A DNA stretch of 64,000 bases from Streptomyces sp. H27-C3 (GTDB lineage: Bacteria > Actinomycetota > Actinomycetes > Streptomycetales > Streptomycetaceae): assembly GCF_030063415.1 (NCBI RefSeq), contig NZ_JASITA010000001.1:1-64000 (forward strand). The letters are read 5' to 3'. The position numbers were made by a program, and so were the translations under genes. This document shows positions 16,406 through 25,243 of this stretch, piece by piece. The notes under the pieces were generated by a model. It searched no databases. It worked only from the letters and a program-made list of their open reading frames with translations, and was not told where the DNA came from. Numbering within the stretch: position 1 is the first letter of the stretch; each line of letters starts with the position of its first letter.

Positions 16406-17740
16406 CTACGCCCCGCGGGCAGCGGGCGGCCGGTCGCCGGTGGGGAGGCGCAGCACAAAGCGGGCACCGCCGCGTTCTCCCCGGTCCGCGGTGAGGCTGC
16501 CGCCGTGCGCGTGGGCGACCCAGGAGGCGATGGACAGTCCGAGTCCCGTCGACCCGGACCCGCTGCGGAACCGGTCGAACAGGGCGTCCGCCACCTGCGG
16601 AGGCAGCCCGGGGCCCGCGTCGTCGACCGTCACGGCGCCGTGGCGCGCGACGCTGATCCGGACGTCGGCGGGTTCTCCGGGAGCGTGGCCGTGGGCCAGC
16701 GCGTTGCCCAGGAGATTCGCCACGGCCCGGCGCACCAGATCGGGGTCGGCGACCACGACGGTCTCCTCGGCCCGTACCACCACCCGGTGTCCCTCGGTGG
16801 GCGCGTCATCGACGACCGCCTCGACCAGTTGGTCCAGGCGCAGTGGCTCCCGTGCGAGTGTCTCCGTACCGGACATGAGCCTCGCCCGGGTGAGCAGTCC
16901 GTCGACGAGGCCGCCCATCGAGTCCGCCAGTCGCAGCGTGCGCCGAAGGACGTCGGTGCTGTCCGTCTCGCCGCGCAGCGCGGTCTCGGCGAGGGTACGC
17001 AGTGACGCAGCAGGCGTCCGAAGATCGTGTGCGGCGTCGGCGAGGAACGTCTCCTGCTGGTCCAGGGCGGCCAGTGCCGGGCGGATCGCGCGCCCGGACA
17101 GCAGATGGCCGACCGCCGCCGACAGGCACACCAGGACCGCGCAGCCGGACGCCACGAGCCACGCCAGACGGCGGTGGTCGGCCTGCTGGTCGGAGGTCCC
17201 GGACAGCGTGAACATGGCACCCTGCGGTCCGTCGCCCTCTTCGGCGTCGGGTGCGTAGAAGGGCTGGGCGAACACCCGGACCGGTTCGCCCGTCGTCGTA
17301 TGCCGGTCGAACGCGGCGGCGTCCTCGTCGCGTACGGCCGCTGCCGCCGTTTGTTGTACGTCGCCGGGGCCGACGGACAGGCAGGGGCGGCGCGGCGCGT
17401 GATCGACGACCAGGTCGGCTCCGTCGCCGGGCGGCACGGACAGCACGGTCAGCGGCGGGCAGCCGGTGCCCATCGTGTCGGCCAGACCGCGGGTGTCCAG
17501 CCGGCCGTCCTCGTCGGTTTCCAGCAGTCCCATGGCCCAGCTGGTGTCCGCGTTCATCGACTGGTCGAGCTGTTCGCGCCAGCGCGCGTCGTCGCTGCGC
17601 ACGGCGAGCGCGGCCATCGCGACGAGCCCCACGGCGCTGGTGAGCGCGAACAGCGCGGTGCTGCGCCGACGTAGCCCGCGCACCCTCGCCGTGGGGGTGA
17701 GCGGTCGCGACCGACGGAAGCGGGCGGGCATCACCTTCAT
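16406..17740 (-). CDS. Two-component sensor histidine kinase
   Basis: 444 residues. Transmembrane helix 1 is STALFALTSAVGLVAMAALAV (about residues 28-48), an extracytoplasmic sensor of about 135 residues follows, and helix 2 is LAWLVASGCAVLVCLSAAVG near 195. Then come the dimerisation H-box FLADAAHDLRTPAASL with the phospho-accepting His, the N-box NLLGNALAHGHA, the G1 box VDDAGPGLPP and the G2 box GSGSTGLGLSIA. It shares an ATGA overlap with the response regulator gene, so the two are translationally coupled. The extracellular loop has two Cys (TGCPPL, RPCLSV) that could form a disulfide. Confidence 0.9.
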   Translation of the reverse strand: MKVMPARFRRSRPLTPTARVRGLRRRSTALFALTSAVGLVAMAALAVRSDDARWREQLDQSMNADTSWAMGLLETDEDGRLDTRGLADTMGTGCPPLTVLSVPPGDGADLVVDHAPRRPCLSVGPGDVQQTAAAAVRDEDAAAFDRHTTTGEPVRVFAQPFYAPDAEEGDGPQGAMFTLSGTSDQQADHRRLAWLVASGCAVLVCLSAAVGHLLSGRAIRPALAALDQQETFLADAAHDLRTPAASLRTLAETALRGETDSTDVLRRTLRLADSMGGLVDGLLTRARLMSGTETLAREPLRLDQLVEAVVDDAPTEGHRVVVRAEETVVVADPDLVRRAVANLLGNALAHGHAPGEPADVRISVARHGAVTVDDAGPGLPPQVADALFDRFRSGSGSTGLGLSIASWVAHAHGGSLTADRGERGGARFVLRLPTGDRPPAARGA

Positions 17741-18438
17741 CGCGGACCGTCGGGCGGCGGCTCGTCGAAGGGCGGGTCCTCGGGCGCCAGGCGGTACCCG
17801 GTCCCGCGCACGGTCCGGATCAGCGGCGGGTTCCCCAGCTTGCGGCGGAGCTGGGAGACGAGCACCTCCAGGACGTTGGACTGCGGCTCGGTCATCTCGT
17901 CCCAGCAGCTCTCGATCAGCTCGGCGCGGGACACCGCCTGGTCGGCGCGTGTGGCCAGCACCTCCAGGACAGCGAACTCCCGGCCGGTGAGCGTGAGCAG
18001 CACCCCGGCGCGGCGGACGTGCCGCCGGGCAGTGTCGATCTCAAGGTCGGCGATGCGATGGACGGGTGGGCGCAGGACCGCGGCCCGGCGGCACAGGCTG
18101 CGTACCCGGGCGACGAGTTCCGGCACGGCGAACGGTTTGACCAGGTAGTCGTCACCGCCGCTGGCGAAGCCTCCGACCCGGTCGGCGACCGAATCGCGGG
18201 CGGTGAGGAAGAGCACCGGCACGGCACGGCCGGCGCTCCGCAGCTGCTCCACATAGTCGGCCGCGTCCCCGGAGGGGAGCATCCGGTCGAAGACCGCACA
18301 GTCGTAGGCGGTGACGAAGAGCGCCTCGTCGGCCTGCGGGAGGTCGGCGGTCTCGTCGACGGCGAGCCCGGCGGCACGCAGCGCGGCGGCCACCCCGAAA
18401 CGCAGATCCCCGTCGTCCTCGACCAGCAGTACTCGCAC
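17737..18438 (-). CDS. OmpR-family response regulator
   Basis: 233 residues: receiver domain VRVLLVEDDGDLRFGV with the acidic pair, phospho-accepting Asp in YDCAVFDRMLPSGD, Thr/Lys in VLFLTARD and YLVKPFAVPEL. A C-terminal winged helix (LLTLTGREFAVLEVLA, QLRRKLGNPPLIRTVRGTGY) follows. The GTG at 18438 is chosen because AAGG lies 8 bases upstream; a GTG at 18447 is the alternative. Partner of the overlapping kinase. Targets are unknown; the neighbouring aminopeptidase remnant may once have been one. Confidence 0.9.
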   Translation of the reverse strand: MRVLLVEDDGDLRFGVAAALRAAGLAVDETADLPQADEALFVTAYDCAVFDRMLPSGDAADYVEQLRSAGRAVPVLFLTARDSVADRVGGFASGGDDYLVKPFAVPELVARVRSLCRRAAVLRPPVHRIADLEIDTARRHVRRAGVLLTLTGREFAVLEVLATRADQAVSRAELIESCWDEMTEPQSNVLEVLVSQLRRKLGNPPLIRTVRGTGYRLAPEDPPFDEPPPDGPR

Positions 18439-18642
18439 GTCGATCACCTTAGCGGGACCGGGCCGCCCGGCCGACGCATCGCGTGTCCCGCGCCGGTGGC
18501 CGATCGTTGCTTGTACGAATTCCGCTGCCGGTGCGTCAGTTCCACCGACGGGCCTGCGCACGGTGACCCGGTGATATGACCACGCTGTCACGCAAAGCTG
18601 TGTACGGTCGCCGACGACGGTGACTCAGAGGGTGGAGTGGGG

Positions 18643-19485
18643 ATGGGGAGCGGTATTCGCTACCGGGCCGAGCGGATCGCGCTCGCCCTGATGGCCGCGG
18701 CGGGCATCGCGGTCCTGCTGGCCGACTTACTCGGCTGGCTCGACAAGCTGGCCCCCGGGGGTGCGCTCCCGAAAATCACCTTGCTCATCCTGAGTACGGT
18801 CACGCTGTTCCTCCTCCTGGAGGTCGACCGCCTCAAGGTGCTCGACAACGTCAACACCCAGCTTTCCAAGCTCGATATCGATGCCCTGGCGCGCGAGCTC
18901 AAGCAGGAGCACTACGGTGGCGCGATTCAGGTGCACCGACGGTTTCCCGATGAGAGATTCACCGGGTACGTGGAGGCCGCCGCTCGGGAGGTGACCATCC
19001 TGCAGACTTGGATCCCCAACCTGCACCGCTTCGACAGCGAGTTGAAGAGGGCCCTCGTCGACCGGCAGGTGCAGGTACGCGTCCTCCTGCTGCACCCGTC
19101 GTCGCCCGTGGCCCGGCTGCGCGACGAAGCGTTACGCACCGTACGGGACCCCGCGCTCGACGACGATGTGAGAGCGAGCGTCGAGCGGTGCCTGTCGATC
19201 CTCGAATCCTTGTACCGGGGCGCCTCGGCGTCGGCCAGGTCGCGGCTCCAGGTGCGGGTCTACAACTCCCTGCCGTCGGTCGCCGTGTACAAGGCCGACG
19301 AGCGCTACTTGGTCAGTTCGTTCCTGCATGGCCGACTCGCCGTCGAATCCACCCAGATCGAGATCGACGGGTGCAACACCGTGATGGGCAGAGAGGTCCA
19401 GCACGAGATGGACACCTTGTGGATGATCGGCCGCGATGTGGACCTCGGCGACTGGCGCGGATCAGTCGCCACCATCAACCTGTGA
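18643..19485 (+). CDS. Two-TM membrane protein with PLD-like cytoplasmic domain
   Basis: About 280 residues. Two N-terminal helices (RIALALMAAAGIAVLLADLL, residues 11-30; KITLLILSTVTLFLLLEV, residues 43-60) are followed by a short helical linker (NVNTQLSKLDIDALARELK). A soluble domain follows: VTILQTWIPNLHRFDSELKRAL, VQVRVLLLHPSSPVARLR and a late FLHGRLAVESTQIEI. This looks like a phospholipase-D-type or related alpha/beta fold in which the HxK motif is not conserved. GAGGGTGGAG precedes the ATG at 18643 (a GTG at 18637 is possible). It lies 23 bases before the next gene and is almost certainly co-transcribed with it. Function unknown. Confidence 0.75.
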   Translation: MGSGIRYRAERIALALMAAAGIAVLLADLLGWLDKLAPGGALPKITLLILSTVTLFLLLEVDRLKVLDNVNTQLSKLDIDALARELKQEHYGGAIQVHRRFPDERFTGYVEAAAREVTILQTWIPNLHRFDSELKRALVDRQVQVRVLLLHPSSPVARLRDEALRTVRDPALDDDVRASVERCLSILESLYRGASASARSRLQVRVYNSLPSVAVYKADERYLVSSFLHGRLAVESTQIEIDGCNTVMGREVQHEMDTLWMIGRDVDLGDWRGSVATINL

Positions 19486-19508
19486 TCCTGGCAAGAGAGG
19501 TTACGGTC

Positions 19509-20252
19509 ATGCAGGAACTGGACAGATTCGAGGACGAACTGATCGAGCGGTACAAGGAGCATCCGGTTCTGGCGAACGTAACGCTCCTGCCGGACGAGGA
19601 CTTCGCCACGATCCTTCTTCAGCGCCGTTTTCTGTCGCTCGCGTTCACCCCGTGCTACGACCTCGCGATCGATTTGCTGCGTGACGAGGTCGGGGTGCGC
19701 ACGGCACGCATCATTCTGCGCGAGGAGTATCCCGACGCGGGCGGGCACACGCCCTCGCACCGTGAGGACATGAAGGACGATCTCCTCCAACTGGGCATCT
19801 CCAGGCGGGCCTTCGTGGAGGCGAGGCCAACGGCGGAGACGAAGAGAGCGATCAATGACACCTTCGACCTGATCGCCGATGCGGGCGCCCAAAACAACGC
19901 CGATCTGCGGCTGTTGACAGTGCTGCGCTTCTGGGGCGAGGTCCTGGTGTCCGTCGAGTACGGACGGCTGTGGGAGCGGATGGGGCCCTCGCTGACCAGC
20001 GAGGGCGAGAACCGTTCACGCTTCTACTATCCGCACTACATCCACGACGCCAAGGCGCATTCCCTGGCGACCGTGTCCCTGCTGTCGACCACCCACTCCG
20101 ATCGGCTGGCGACGCGGTTGCGCGAGCTCCTCGCCCGTGAGGATTCGACCGATTGCTTCAAGGAGATGGAAGAGCGGGCCCTTCAGCAGAAGGTGGCCTT
20201 CTACGACCAGTTCCTACCGGCCCTGGCACGCGCCGGCATCACCGGAACCTGA
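19509..20252 (+). CDS. Heme-oxygenase-like (iron-containing redox enzyme-like) protein
   Basis: 247 residues, predicted all-helical. Spaced motifs LREEYPDAGGHTPSHREDMK near residue 75 and YYPHYIHDAKAHSLATVSLL near 175 place Glu/His/Asp residues as in heme-oxygenase-like diiron oxidases (HDOs) and the iron-containing redox enzyme family. A helix with FWGEVLVSVEYGRLWERM lies between them. AAGAGAGG precedes the ATG at 19509. It is the second gene of a two-gene unit with the membrane PLD-like protein, which suggests that it acts at the membrane or on a lipid-derived substrate. Substrate unknown. Confidence 0.65.
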   Translation: MQELDRFEDELIERYKEHPVLANVTLLPDEDFATILLQRRFLSLAFTPCYDLAIDLLRDEVGVRTARIILREEYPDAGGHTPSHREDMKDDLLQLGISRRAFVEARPTAETKRAINDTFDLIADAGAQNNADLRLLTVLRFWGEVLVSVEYGRLWERMGPSLTSEGENRSRFYYPHYIHDAKAHSLATVSLLSTTHSDRLATRLRELLAREDSTDCFKEMEERALQQKVAFYDQFLPALARAGITGT

Positions 20253-20295
20253 AGCGGGACCACCGGCTCGCCCGGACCGCCCGAGTCCGGTGCGG

Positions 20296-20335
20296 CCGCC
20301 CCGCCGCGCACAGCGCGGATCGAACGGCGGGGCGG
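20296..20335. terminator. Stem-loop between convergent HDO-like and GNAT genes
   Basis: CCGCCCCGCCG (20296-20306) pairs with CGGCGGGGCGG (20325-20335), loop 18 bases. Confidence 0.55.
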
Positions 20336-20439
20336 ACGCGCCTCACGCGGCAGTGCGTCGACGCGCGCGAGGTGGGCCCCGCCGCGTGGGGCTGGTCCGG
20401 GGCCCGTCGTCTCGACTTGCCGAGGGGAAACCTGCTGGG

Positions 20440-21021
20440 TCAGCCCTGCCGGAGCCGTGCGTGAAGGTGCACGTCGTGCCAGCCGTCCGCGTGCAGCCAC
20501 GCACCACGGCGGACACCTTCCTCCTCGAACCCGGCCTTGACCGCCACCCGACAGGACGCCTCATTCGCGGTCGAATGCTCAAGTTCGATCCGGTGGAACC
20601 CGCCCTCACCCAGCGCCCAGCACGTGAGCACCTGGACCGTACGGGGGCACAACCCGCCACCGCGAGCTGCCGGTACCGTCCAGTAGGCCACTTCGGCCTT
20701 ACCGTCCGCCAGGGACAGCGACTTCAAAGCGATACGGCCCAGCAGCGCGCCACTGCCCGCGTGGACCATCGCCCAATGGGCGCCCGTCTCCTCGCTCCAG
20801 CTCCGCTGCCATTGTTCGATCCACTCTCCCGCCTCCTGCACGGAATCAGCCCTGCGCACATGCCAGCGCTGGATCGCCGGATCCTGGAACGCCTCCATCA
20901 CAGCGGCAGCATCAGTGAGCAGCCAGGGACGCAACAGCACATCACCCCCGACCGGCAGAGCGGGCTGGTCGAACGCGGCAAGATCACCGTCGGACATCGC
21001 AGGAACGATCGATGAAGGCAT
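20440..21021 (-). CDS. GNAT-family N-acetyltransferase (RimJ/RimL type)
   Basis: 193 residues with the GNAT fold: VLLRPWLLTDAAAVMEAFQD at the start, the GRIALKSLSLADGKAEVAYW strand pair, the acetyl-CoA-binding loop VPAARGGGLCPRTVQVLTCW and HRIELEHSTANEASCRVAVKAGF. The C-terminus (GWHDVHLHARL) matches ribosomal-protein-acetyltransferase-like members, which acetylate protein N-termini or small amines. GGGGGA precedes the ATG at 21021; an internal ATG eight codons later is possible. The P-loop Q/RxxGxG is reduced to ARGGGL, which may weaken CoA binding. Confidence 0.87.
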   Translation of the reverse strand: MPSSIVPAMSDGDLAAFDQPALPVGGDVLLRPWLLTDAAAVMEAFQDPAIQRWHVRRADSVQEAGEWIEQWQRSWSEETGAHWAMVHAGSGALLGRIALKSLSLADGKAEVAYWTVPAARGGGLCPRTVQVLTCWALGEGGFHRIELEHSTANEASCRVAVKAGFEEEGVRRGAWLHADGWHDVHLHARLRQG

Positions 21022-21083
21022 GAACGGGATTCCCCCAGGAGCACTACCGGCGACGGCACAGGCCGCCGGCGCTTCCCTCGACT

Positions 21084-21398
21084 TCAGCCCTGCGGCGGGA
21101 AGAGCTCAAGCAGACGCTCCTTCTGGCGGGACCCCAGCCCCTGGACACGACGACGCTCGGAGATACCGAGGTCGGTGATGAGCTGGCCTGCGCGGACCTT
21201 ACCGATGCCGGGCAGTGATTCCAGCAGTCGGCGTGCGGACGTCTTACCGACGACGGCGTCCTTACGCTCCAGCACTTCATGGAGCGAGACCTTGCCCTCC
21301 TTGAGCTCGGAGAGAACCGCGGCGCGCTCCTTTCGGACCACGGATGCCTTCTTCAGCGCCTCGGCGCGCTGGGCGGGAGTCAGTGCGGGGAGAGCCAT
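21084..21398 (-). CDS. mihF: Actinobacterial integration host factor (mIHF)
   Basis: 104 residues, MALPALTPAQRAEALKKA at the start and LLESLPGIGKVRAGQLITDL (helix-two-turn-helix) near residue 60, ending RRVQGLGSRQKERLLELF. These are the signatures of the mycobacterial-type IHF, a nucleoid-associated protein that bends DNA and influences replication, sporulation and secondary metabolism in Streptomyces. Length and motifs match the family. A genome usually carries the main copy beside gmk; this one sits next to a GNAT gene and a decayed hydrolase, so it may be a second, accessory copy. Confidence 0.88.
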   Translation of the reverse strand: MALPALTPAQRAEALKKASVVRKERAAVLSELKEGKVSLHEVLERKDAVVGKTSARRLLESLPGIGKVRAGQLITDLGISERRRVQGLGSRQKERLLELFPPQG

Positions 21399-21529
21399 GA
21401 GCGGTGTCCTCTCGTCGTACAACACGGAAGGTCCTCATCATGGCCCTGTCGCGGGCCAGTTGACCAGCAGGTTTGCCAAGTTTACGCCGCCGGTTCACCT
21501 TGCTCGCCCCGGCGGCCGTGCGGTGTCGT

Positions 21530-21990
21530 CGTCTCCTGGCACCGATCCAGGACCGGAGCGGGGCGGCCGGCGGCATCGTCGACGAGGTCGAGCGTCTGGA
21601 TCCGCGCGATGTCGTTCTCGTCGGGCACAGCTATTCGGGCATCCCGGTCGGCCAGGCCGCCGAGCGGATCGGCGACCGGCTTGCCCGGGTGGTCTTCGTC
21701 GACTCCAATCGTACCGACCGAGGGACAGTCGTTCGCGTCCGCCTGGTGGGAGGGCCCGGCGAAGTTCGCGGCGTCGATCGTCGCCAATGACGGCTTCTGG
21801 GCTCCACTGGCCGCGGGCGACTACGACGGCCAGGACCTCACCGATGAGCAGATCACCCGGATCGTGGGCGGCTCGACACCGCACCCGGAGGCTTCCCTGA
21901 CCGAGCCCGCGGTGCTGAAGCAGCCGCTGGGCGAGCTTCCGGCGACGTACGTCAAGTGCCTGCTCGACAGCGTCGGCCGAGCCGGGCCGA
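21530..21990 (+). pseudogene. Alpha/beta hydrolase remnant with frameshift
   Basis: The first piece encodes IVDEVERLDPRDVVLVGHSYSG with the nucleophile Ser in GHSYSG, then RLARVVFVDSN. Around 21715 homology moves into another frame (PTEGQSFASAWW, LAAGDYDGQDLTDEQITRIV, STPHPEASLTEPAVL, GELPATYVKCLLD). Joined, they form the middle of an esterase-like alpha/beta hydrolase lacking its N-terminal HGGG region and its C-terminal catalytic His. Both ends and the frame are damaged. Confidence 0.7.
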
Positions 21991-22041
21991 TGGGCCGCAC
22001 CTGTATGCGGCCCATCGACTTTCGTGTGGGCGCCCGGTCGG

Positions 22042-22608
22042 TCACCAGGCGTGTGCGACGTCCACCATCAGCTTGTCGCCGGACTGGAGCACCCTGAATG
22101 GGAGCCTGGCGCGAACACCCAGGCCGATCTGGGTCTGCCCTTCGAAGCTCGCCCCGAACTTGGTGTCCTTGAACGTCTTGTACCCGGTGAGGTTCACGCC
22201 CGGCAGCGGCTGCCCGGCCCTACCGGCGTAGCTGGGCTTCCCGGTCGCGGTGTCGAAGCTCGGTGCGTTCACGAAGATCTACAGAATGGCTCCGCCGCTG
22301 ACCGGTATCCGCTCACCGGAGCCGTCTTGGTGGAACTTGTCGACGTAACCGACGTGGTAACCCGGCTTGCCGACCGCACCGCTGATGTCGAAGACCATGC
22401 GGTCGTAACAGGTGTTCTGGCCGGTCCTGATGGTCTTCAGCGGCTTGGACCCCGATTCCGTGGCCGCCTTGCCGCCGCTGCCCCAGCCGATCGCGCAGAC
22501 AACGGTCGAAGCGGACTTGTCCACCGGCGCGGTCGCGGCTCCGGCCGCGCCGGCCACAGCGGCGCCCGCCAGCACGAGCGCCACAGGTGCTGTCATCAGC
22601 CATCGCAT
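22042..22608 (-). pseudogene. Secreted AMIN-like domain protein with an in-frame amber codon
   Basis: An ATG at 22608, preceded by GTGGAGGT, starts a signal peptide (PVALVLAGAAVAGAAGAA). The mature part carries NTCYDRMVFDISG, GYHVGYVDKFHQDGSG and IPVSGGAIL, then a TAG at 22279-22281. The same frame continues IFVNAPSFDTATGK, PGVNLTGYKTFKDTKFGASF and LPFRVLQSGDKLMVDVAH to a normal stop. The whole is the actinobacterial AMIN-like domain, thought to bind cell-wall polymers. The TAG replaces a residue that is probably Gln (CAG), so one transition explains it. A sequencing error cannot be excluded. Confidence 0.75.
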
Positions 22609-22803
22609 GACTTACCTCCACTAAAAGCTGATTACAGGTGCATGCGGTAGGACGGCCAGGTGTGTGACGGCGTTGCGTCTGGTTCATCTTCCGGCCACCG
22701 AAGGGGCGAAGCTGTCGCGAAAGCGGGGCAGCCGCCGGAGTGCAGTTCAGCCGTACGCCTCCCCCGGATCCCGGTGCGGGACATCACGTACCGCCGTGGG
22801 CGC

Positions 22804-23721
22804 TCACCATCGCAATGCGGTGAAGTCGATCGGTTGCGGCCGCATCTCGCCGGCCCGCCCCGCCAACTGCCGCATTCTCTGCGCCATTTGCTCGGCCGGC
22901 AGGTGCTTGCGGCCGCCATGACCGGGCAGCAGCCACTCGAAGTCGAGCCGGCCGGCCGTGCGGGCCAAGGATGCTGCCAGCTCCTGGATGGAGTACCAGG
23001 TGACGCTCTCCGCAACCTCGACGTCGTCCGTCGAGCGTGACCAGTAGAAGCTGTCTCCGCTGAAGCAGTACCGCTCGTCGACGACGTACAGCACGCTTCC
23101 CTCGGTGTGGCCCGGAAGCGGGTGCACGACGACTCCTCGGGCGATCTCGACGGGCTCGGTGCCGCGCAGGACGCAGTCGGCATCAGGGGCCGCGTCCAGG
23201 TCGCCCTCATGAATCCACAGCCGGGCCCCGAAGCGGTCGGCGTAGCGGCGGCCGTGCGCCGCGTGGTCCCGGTGGGTGAGAAGAACATCGGTGACCGAAC
23301 CGAGCTTCTCGTACCGGGCGGCAAGCGATTCGCTCCAACGCGGGGTGTCCACCATCAGCAGGGTCCCGGAAGGACGTTGCACCAAGTAGGAGTTGGCTCC
23401 GGCGGTCTGTTGAGAATTGTGTCCGCACAGGTGGACGACGTCGTCCAGGCGCAAGGGGAAGGGGTCGAGCGACACGTCCGACTGACGGGAGGAGCGGATG
23501 GAACGGGTGTGGCAGGCGAATAAGGCGGCGTACAGCTGTAGTTCCTCAGCCGCGCCGCGGGGCTGACGAAGGATCTCGGAGCGGCCACCGACCTCGCCGA
23601 TCAGGTCGGGCGCCAACTGCCGGGCGACGTCGCAGTTCGTACAGCGGTCATCCACATGCCAGTTGGTGTCCTCTGTCGATTCAGGACGGGCAGCGTTCGC
23701 AGGACTCATCAGGTGCCTCAC
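22804..23721 (-). CDS. Ferredoxin-like domain fused to a metallo-beta-lactamase fold hydrolase
   Basis: 305 residues. Residues 15-60 (NWHVDDRCTNCDVARQLAPD, then RSEILRQP) resemble a short single-cluster ferredoxin module, but only the CTNC pair and one later Cys (FACHT) are visible. Residues 90-290 form an MBL fold: VLLTHRDHAAHGRRYADRFG, the PLPGHTEGSV histidine, YCFSGDSFYW aspartate and LLPGHGG histidine. The first His of HxHxDH is Leu, as in a subgroup of MBL proteins, so the metal site is not canonical. Several starts are possible (23721 or the ATG five codons in). It could be a redox-linked hydrolase; the substrate is unknown. Confidence 0.75.
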   Translation of the reverse strand: MRHLMSPANAARPESTEDTNWHVDDRCTNCDVARQLAPDLIGEVGGRSEILRQPRGAAEELQLYAALFACHTRSIRSSRQSDVSLDPFPLRLDDVVHLCGHNSQQTAGANSYLVQRPSGTLLMVDTPRWSESLAARYEKLGSVTDVLLTHRDHAAHGRRYADRFGARLWIHEGDLDAAPDADCVLRGTEPVEIARGVVVHPLPGHTEGSVLYVVDERYCFSGDSFYWSRSTDDVEVAESVTWYSIQELAASLARTAGRLDFEWLLPGHGGRKHLPAEQMAQRMRQLAGRAGEMRPQPIDFTALRW

Positions 23722-24777
23722 TTCTCACGCGACTGTTACCGGTCTCCGTGGATAAGGCTCGTCGGTGGCGGTCACAAGCGGAAGGGGGTCCAGATCTTGT
23801 TTCTGCCGCTCAGCACGTCTCTCGCTCGGCGACATTTCAGGTAAATCAATCGATACGGCGGCCGGTCGTCAGCTACGGATGCGTGCGCCGTTCGACGGCT
23901 GACTGCATCGCCGGGGCGAACATCCCGATGCCGAATACGACGAGGCTGCCGAACAGGACCGCCGGCCGCACGTCATCGACAACATCCAGCATGGCAAGCA
24001 CCACGACGACGTCGAGAAAACAGAACACGGACGCCGCACCCGCCGCACCCGCCGCACCCGCTCCGATGCTGATCAACTGCCCCCCATCCGGTCGGTCGCT
24101 TCCTCAGCCATGCCCCGTACGCCACCGTGCGGCACCGCACGGAAAAGAATCGTGGCGAGGTCGCTCGTGGTGTCGATTCGGGCCGGTGGCCGTAGCCGAG
24201 ACCGAAGGACCAGCCGCGAGCGGGCCGGGGATGCCCGTAGCGCGCACCGCGCACGGCGGTGGGACACGGGATCGATGAAGTTTCTCCCGCCACGCCTGTC
24301 TCATGCCCGACGACAGCCGAGTATCCACCGTTTCATACCAGTATCCCTCTCGGCAATCAGGGGATCGCTTGCCAGCCCATGGGCCGCCACACCCCTCCCG
24401 ACACGCTCGCGCCTCGCGGCCCACCTCACGACGCCCCGCCGACGCCTTCAGCACGTCCTTCTGGAGGCTTTCGCGTCAGCCGCACCATGGCCCACATGCC
24501 GCCACGGAATTTTGCCGTGCGGCACAAAAACCTATCGAGTTCCCAGAAAATCAATGACGAAACAACGCAACCTTGAACGCATGGCCGCTTTCCACCGGGG
24601 CACTCCTTTCGGCTGATTCTGAGGTTGACAACAATCGGCCTCTTGATTCCTCTACCTCTGTTCGCCCGACCACTCCGCCCACTGTCCGAATTTTTCCGCA
24701 GACCTGTGTGAGGGCCCTTTTATCGGGCACTCGCCTGATCGAGAGACGCTCAACCGAATTCGATGAAGGAGTTATTT
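23722..24777. other. Long region without a secure gene
   Basis: More than one kilobase with no confident coding region. A minus-strand frame at 23873-24076 could encode a 67-residue protein with two hydrophobic stretches (FCFLDVVVVLAMLDVV, VLFGSLVVFGIGMFAPAM) but its ribosome binding site is weak and I know no homologue. Three copies of a GCCGCACCC unit lie near 24034-24060. The right end (24700-24777) must hold the promoter of the PRC-barrel gene. Confidence 0.35.
23873..24076 (-). CDS. Possible small membrane protein
   Basis: A 67-residue frame starting MISIGAGAAGAAG with two hydrophobic segments (about residues 17-33 and 39-57) and a short polar tail. The Gly/Ala-rich start is created by a 9-base repeat. 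There is only a weak GGGGG upstream of the start. I do not recognise the family; it may be a remnant of a larger membrane protein or not a gene. Confidence 0.25.
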   Translation of the reverse strand: MISIGAGAAGAAGAASVFCFLDVVVVLAMLDVVDDVRPAVLFGSLVVFGIGMFAPAMQSAVERRTHP

Positions 24778-25125
24778 GTGAGTGACATCTGGGGCTACCA
24801 GCCGACTACGAAGCACACCCCCGGTACGGATCTGACCGGGTTCAAGGTCGAGGCGACCGATGGCAGCATCGGCAAGGTCGACAAGCACTCCGAGGATGTC
24901 GGCTCCTCCTACATCGTGGTCGACACCGGCGTATGGATCTTCGGCAAGCACGTGCTGCTGCCTGCGGGCACGGTCAGCAGCATCGACACCGCAGAGAAGA
25001 CCATCCACGTCTCACGCACCAAGGCGGAGATCAAGGACTCGCCCGAGTTCGACAAGGACAAGCACATCGGCGACCCGGGATACCACCAGCAGGTCGGCGG
25101 TTACTACGGCAGCCCGCGGCTCTGA
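24778..25125 (+). CDS. PRC-barrel domain protein
   Basis: 115 residues beginning SDIWGYQP. The PRC-barrel runs from LTGFKVEATDGSIGKVDKHS through SSYIVVDTGVWIFGKHVLLP to GTVSSIDTAEKTIHVSRTK, and the tail ends with KDKHIGDPGYHQQVGGYYG. Such small PRC-barrel proteins are abundant stress-induced cytoplasmic proteins in Streptomyces; the fold otherwise occurs in RimM and photosynthetic reaction centre H subunits. GAAGGAG is 7 bases before the GTG at 24778, a very strong site that suggests high expression. Confidence 0.9.
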   Translation: MSDIWGYQPTTKHTPGTDLTGFKVEATDGSIGKVDKHSEDVGSSYIVVDTGVWIFGKHVLLPAGTVSSIDTAEKTIHVSRTKAEIKDSPEFDKDKHIGDPGYHQQVGGYYGSPRL

Positions 25126-25243
25126 CACGATCGCGGTTACCTTGTGGGGGCGACCGGAGGACACTCCGGTCGGCCCCACAGTCTGTTTGCGGGCACCGCG
25201 CCTTCAGGGACCTGCCTGGCCGGAGAACAGGGGAGCACGCCGA

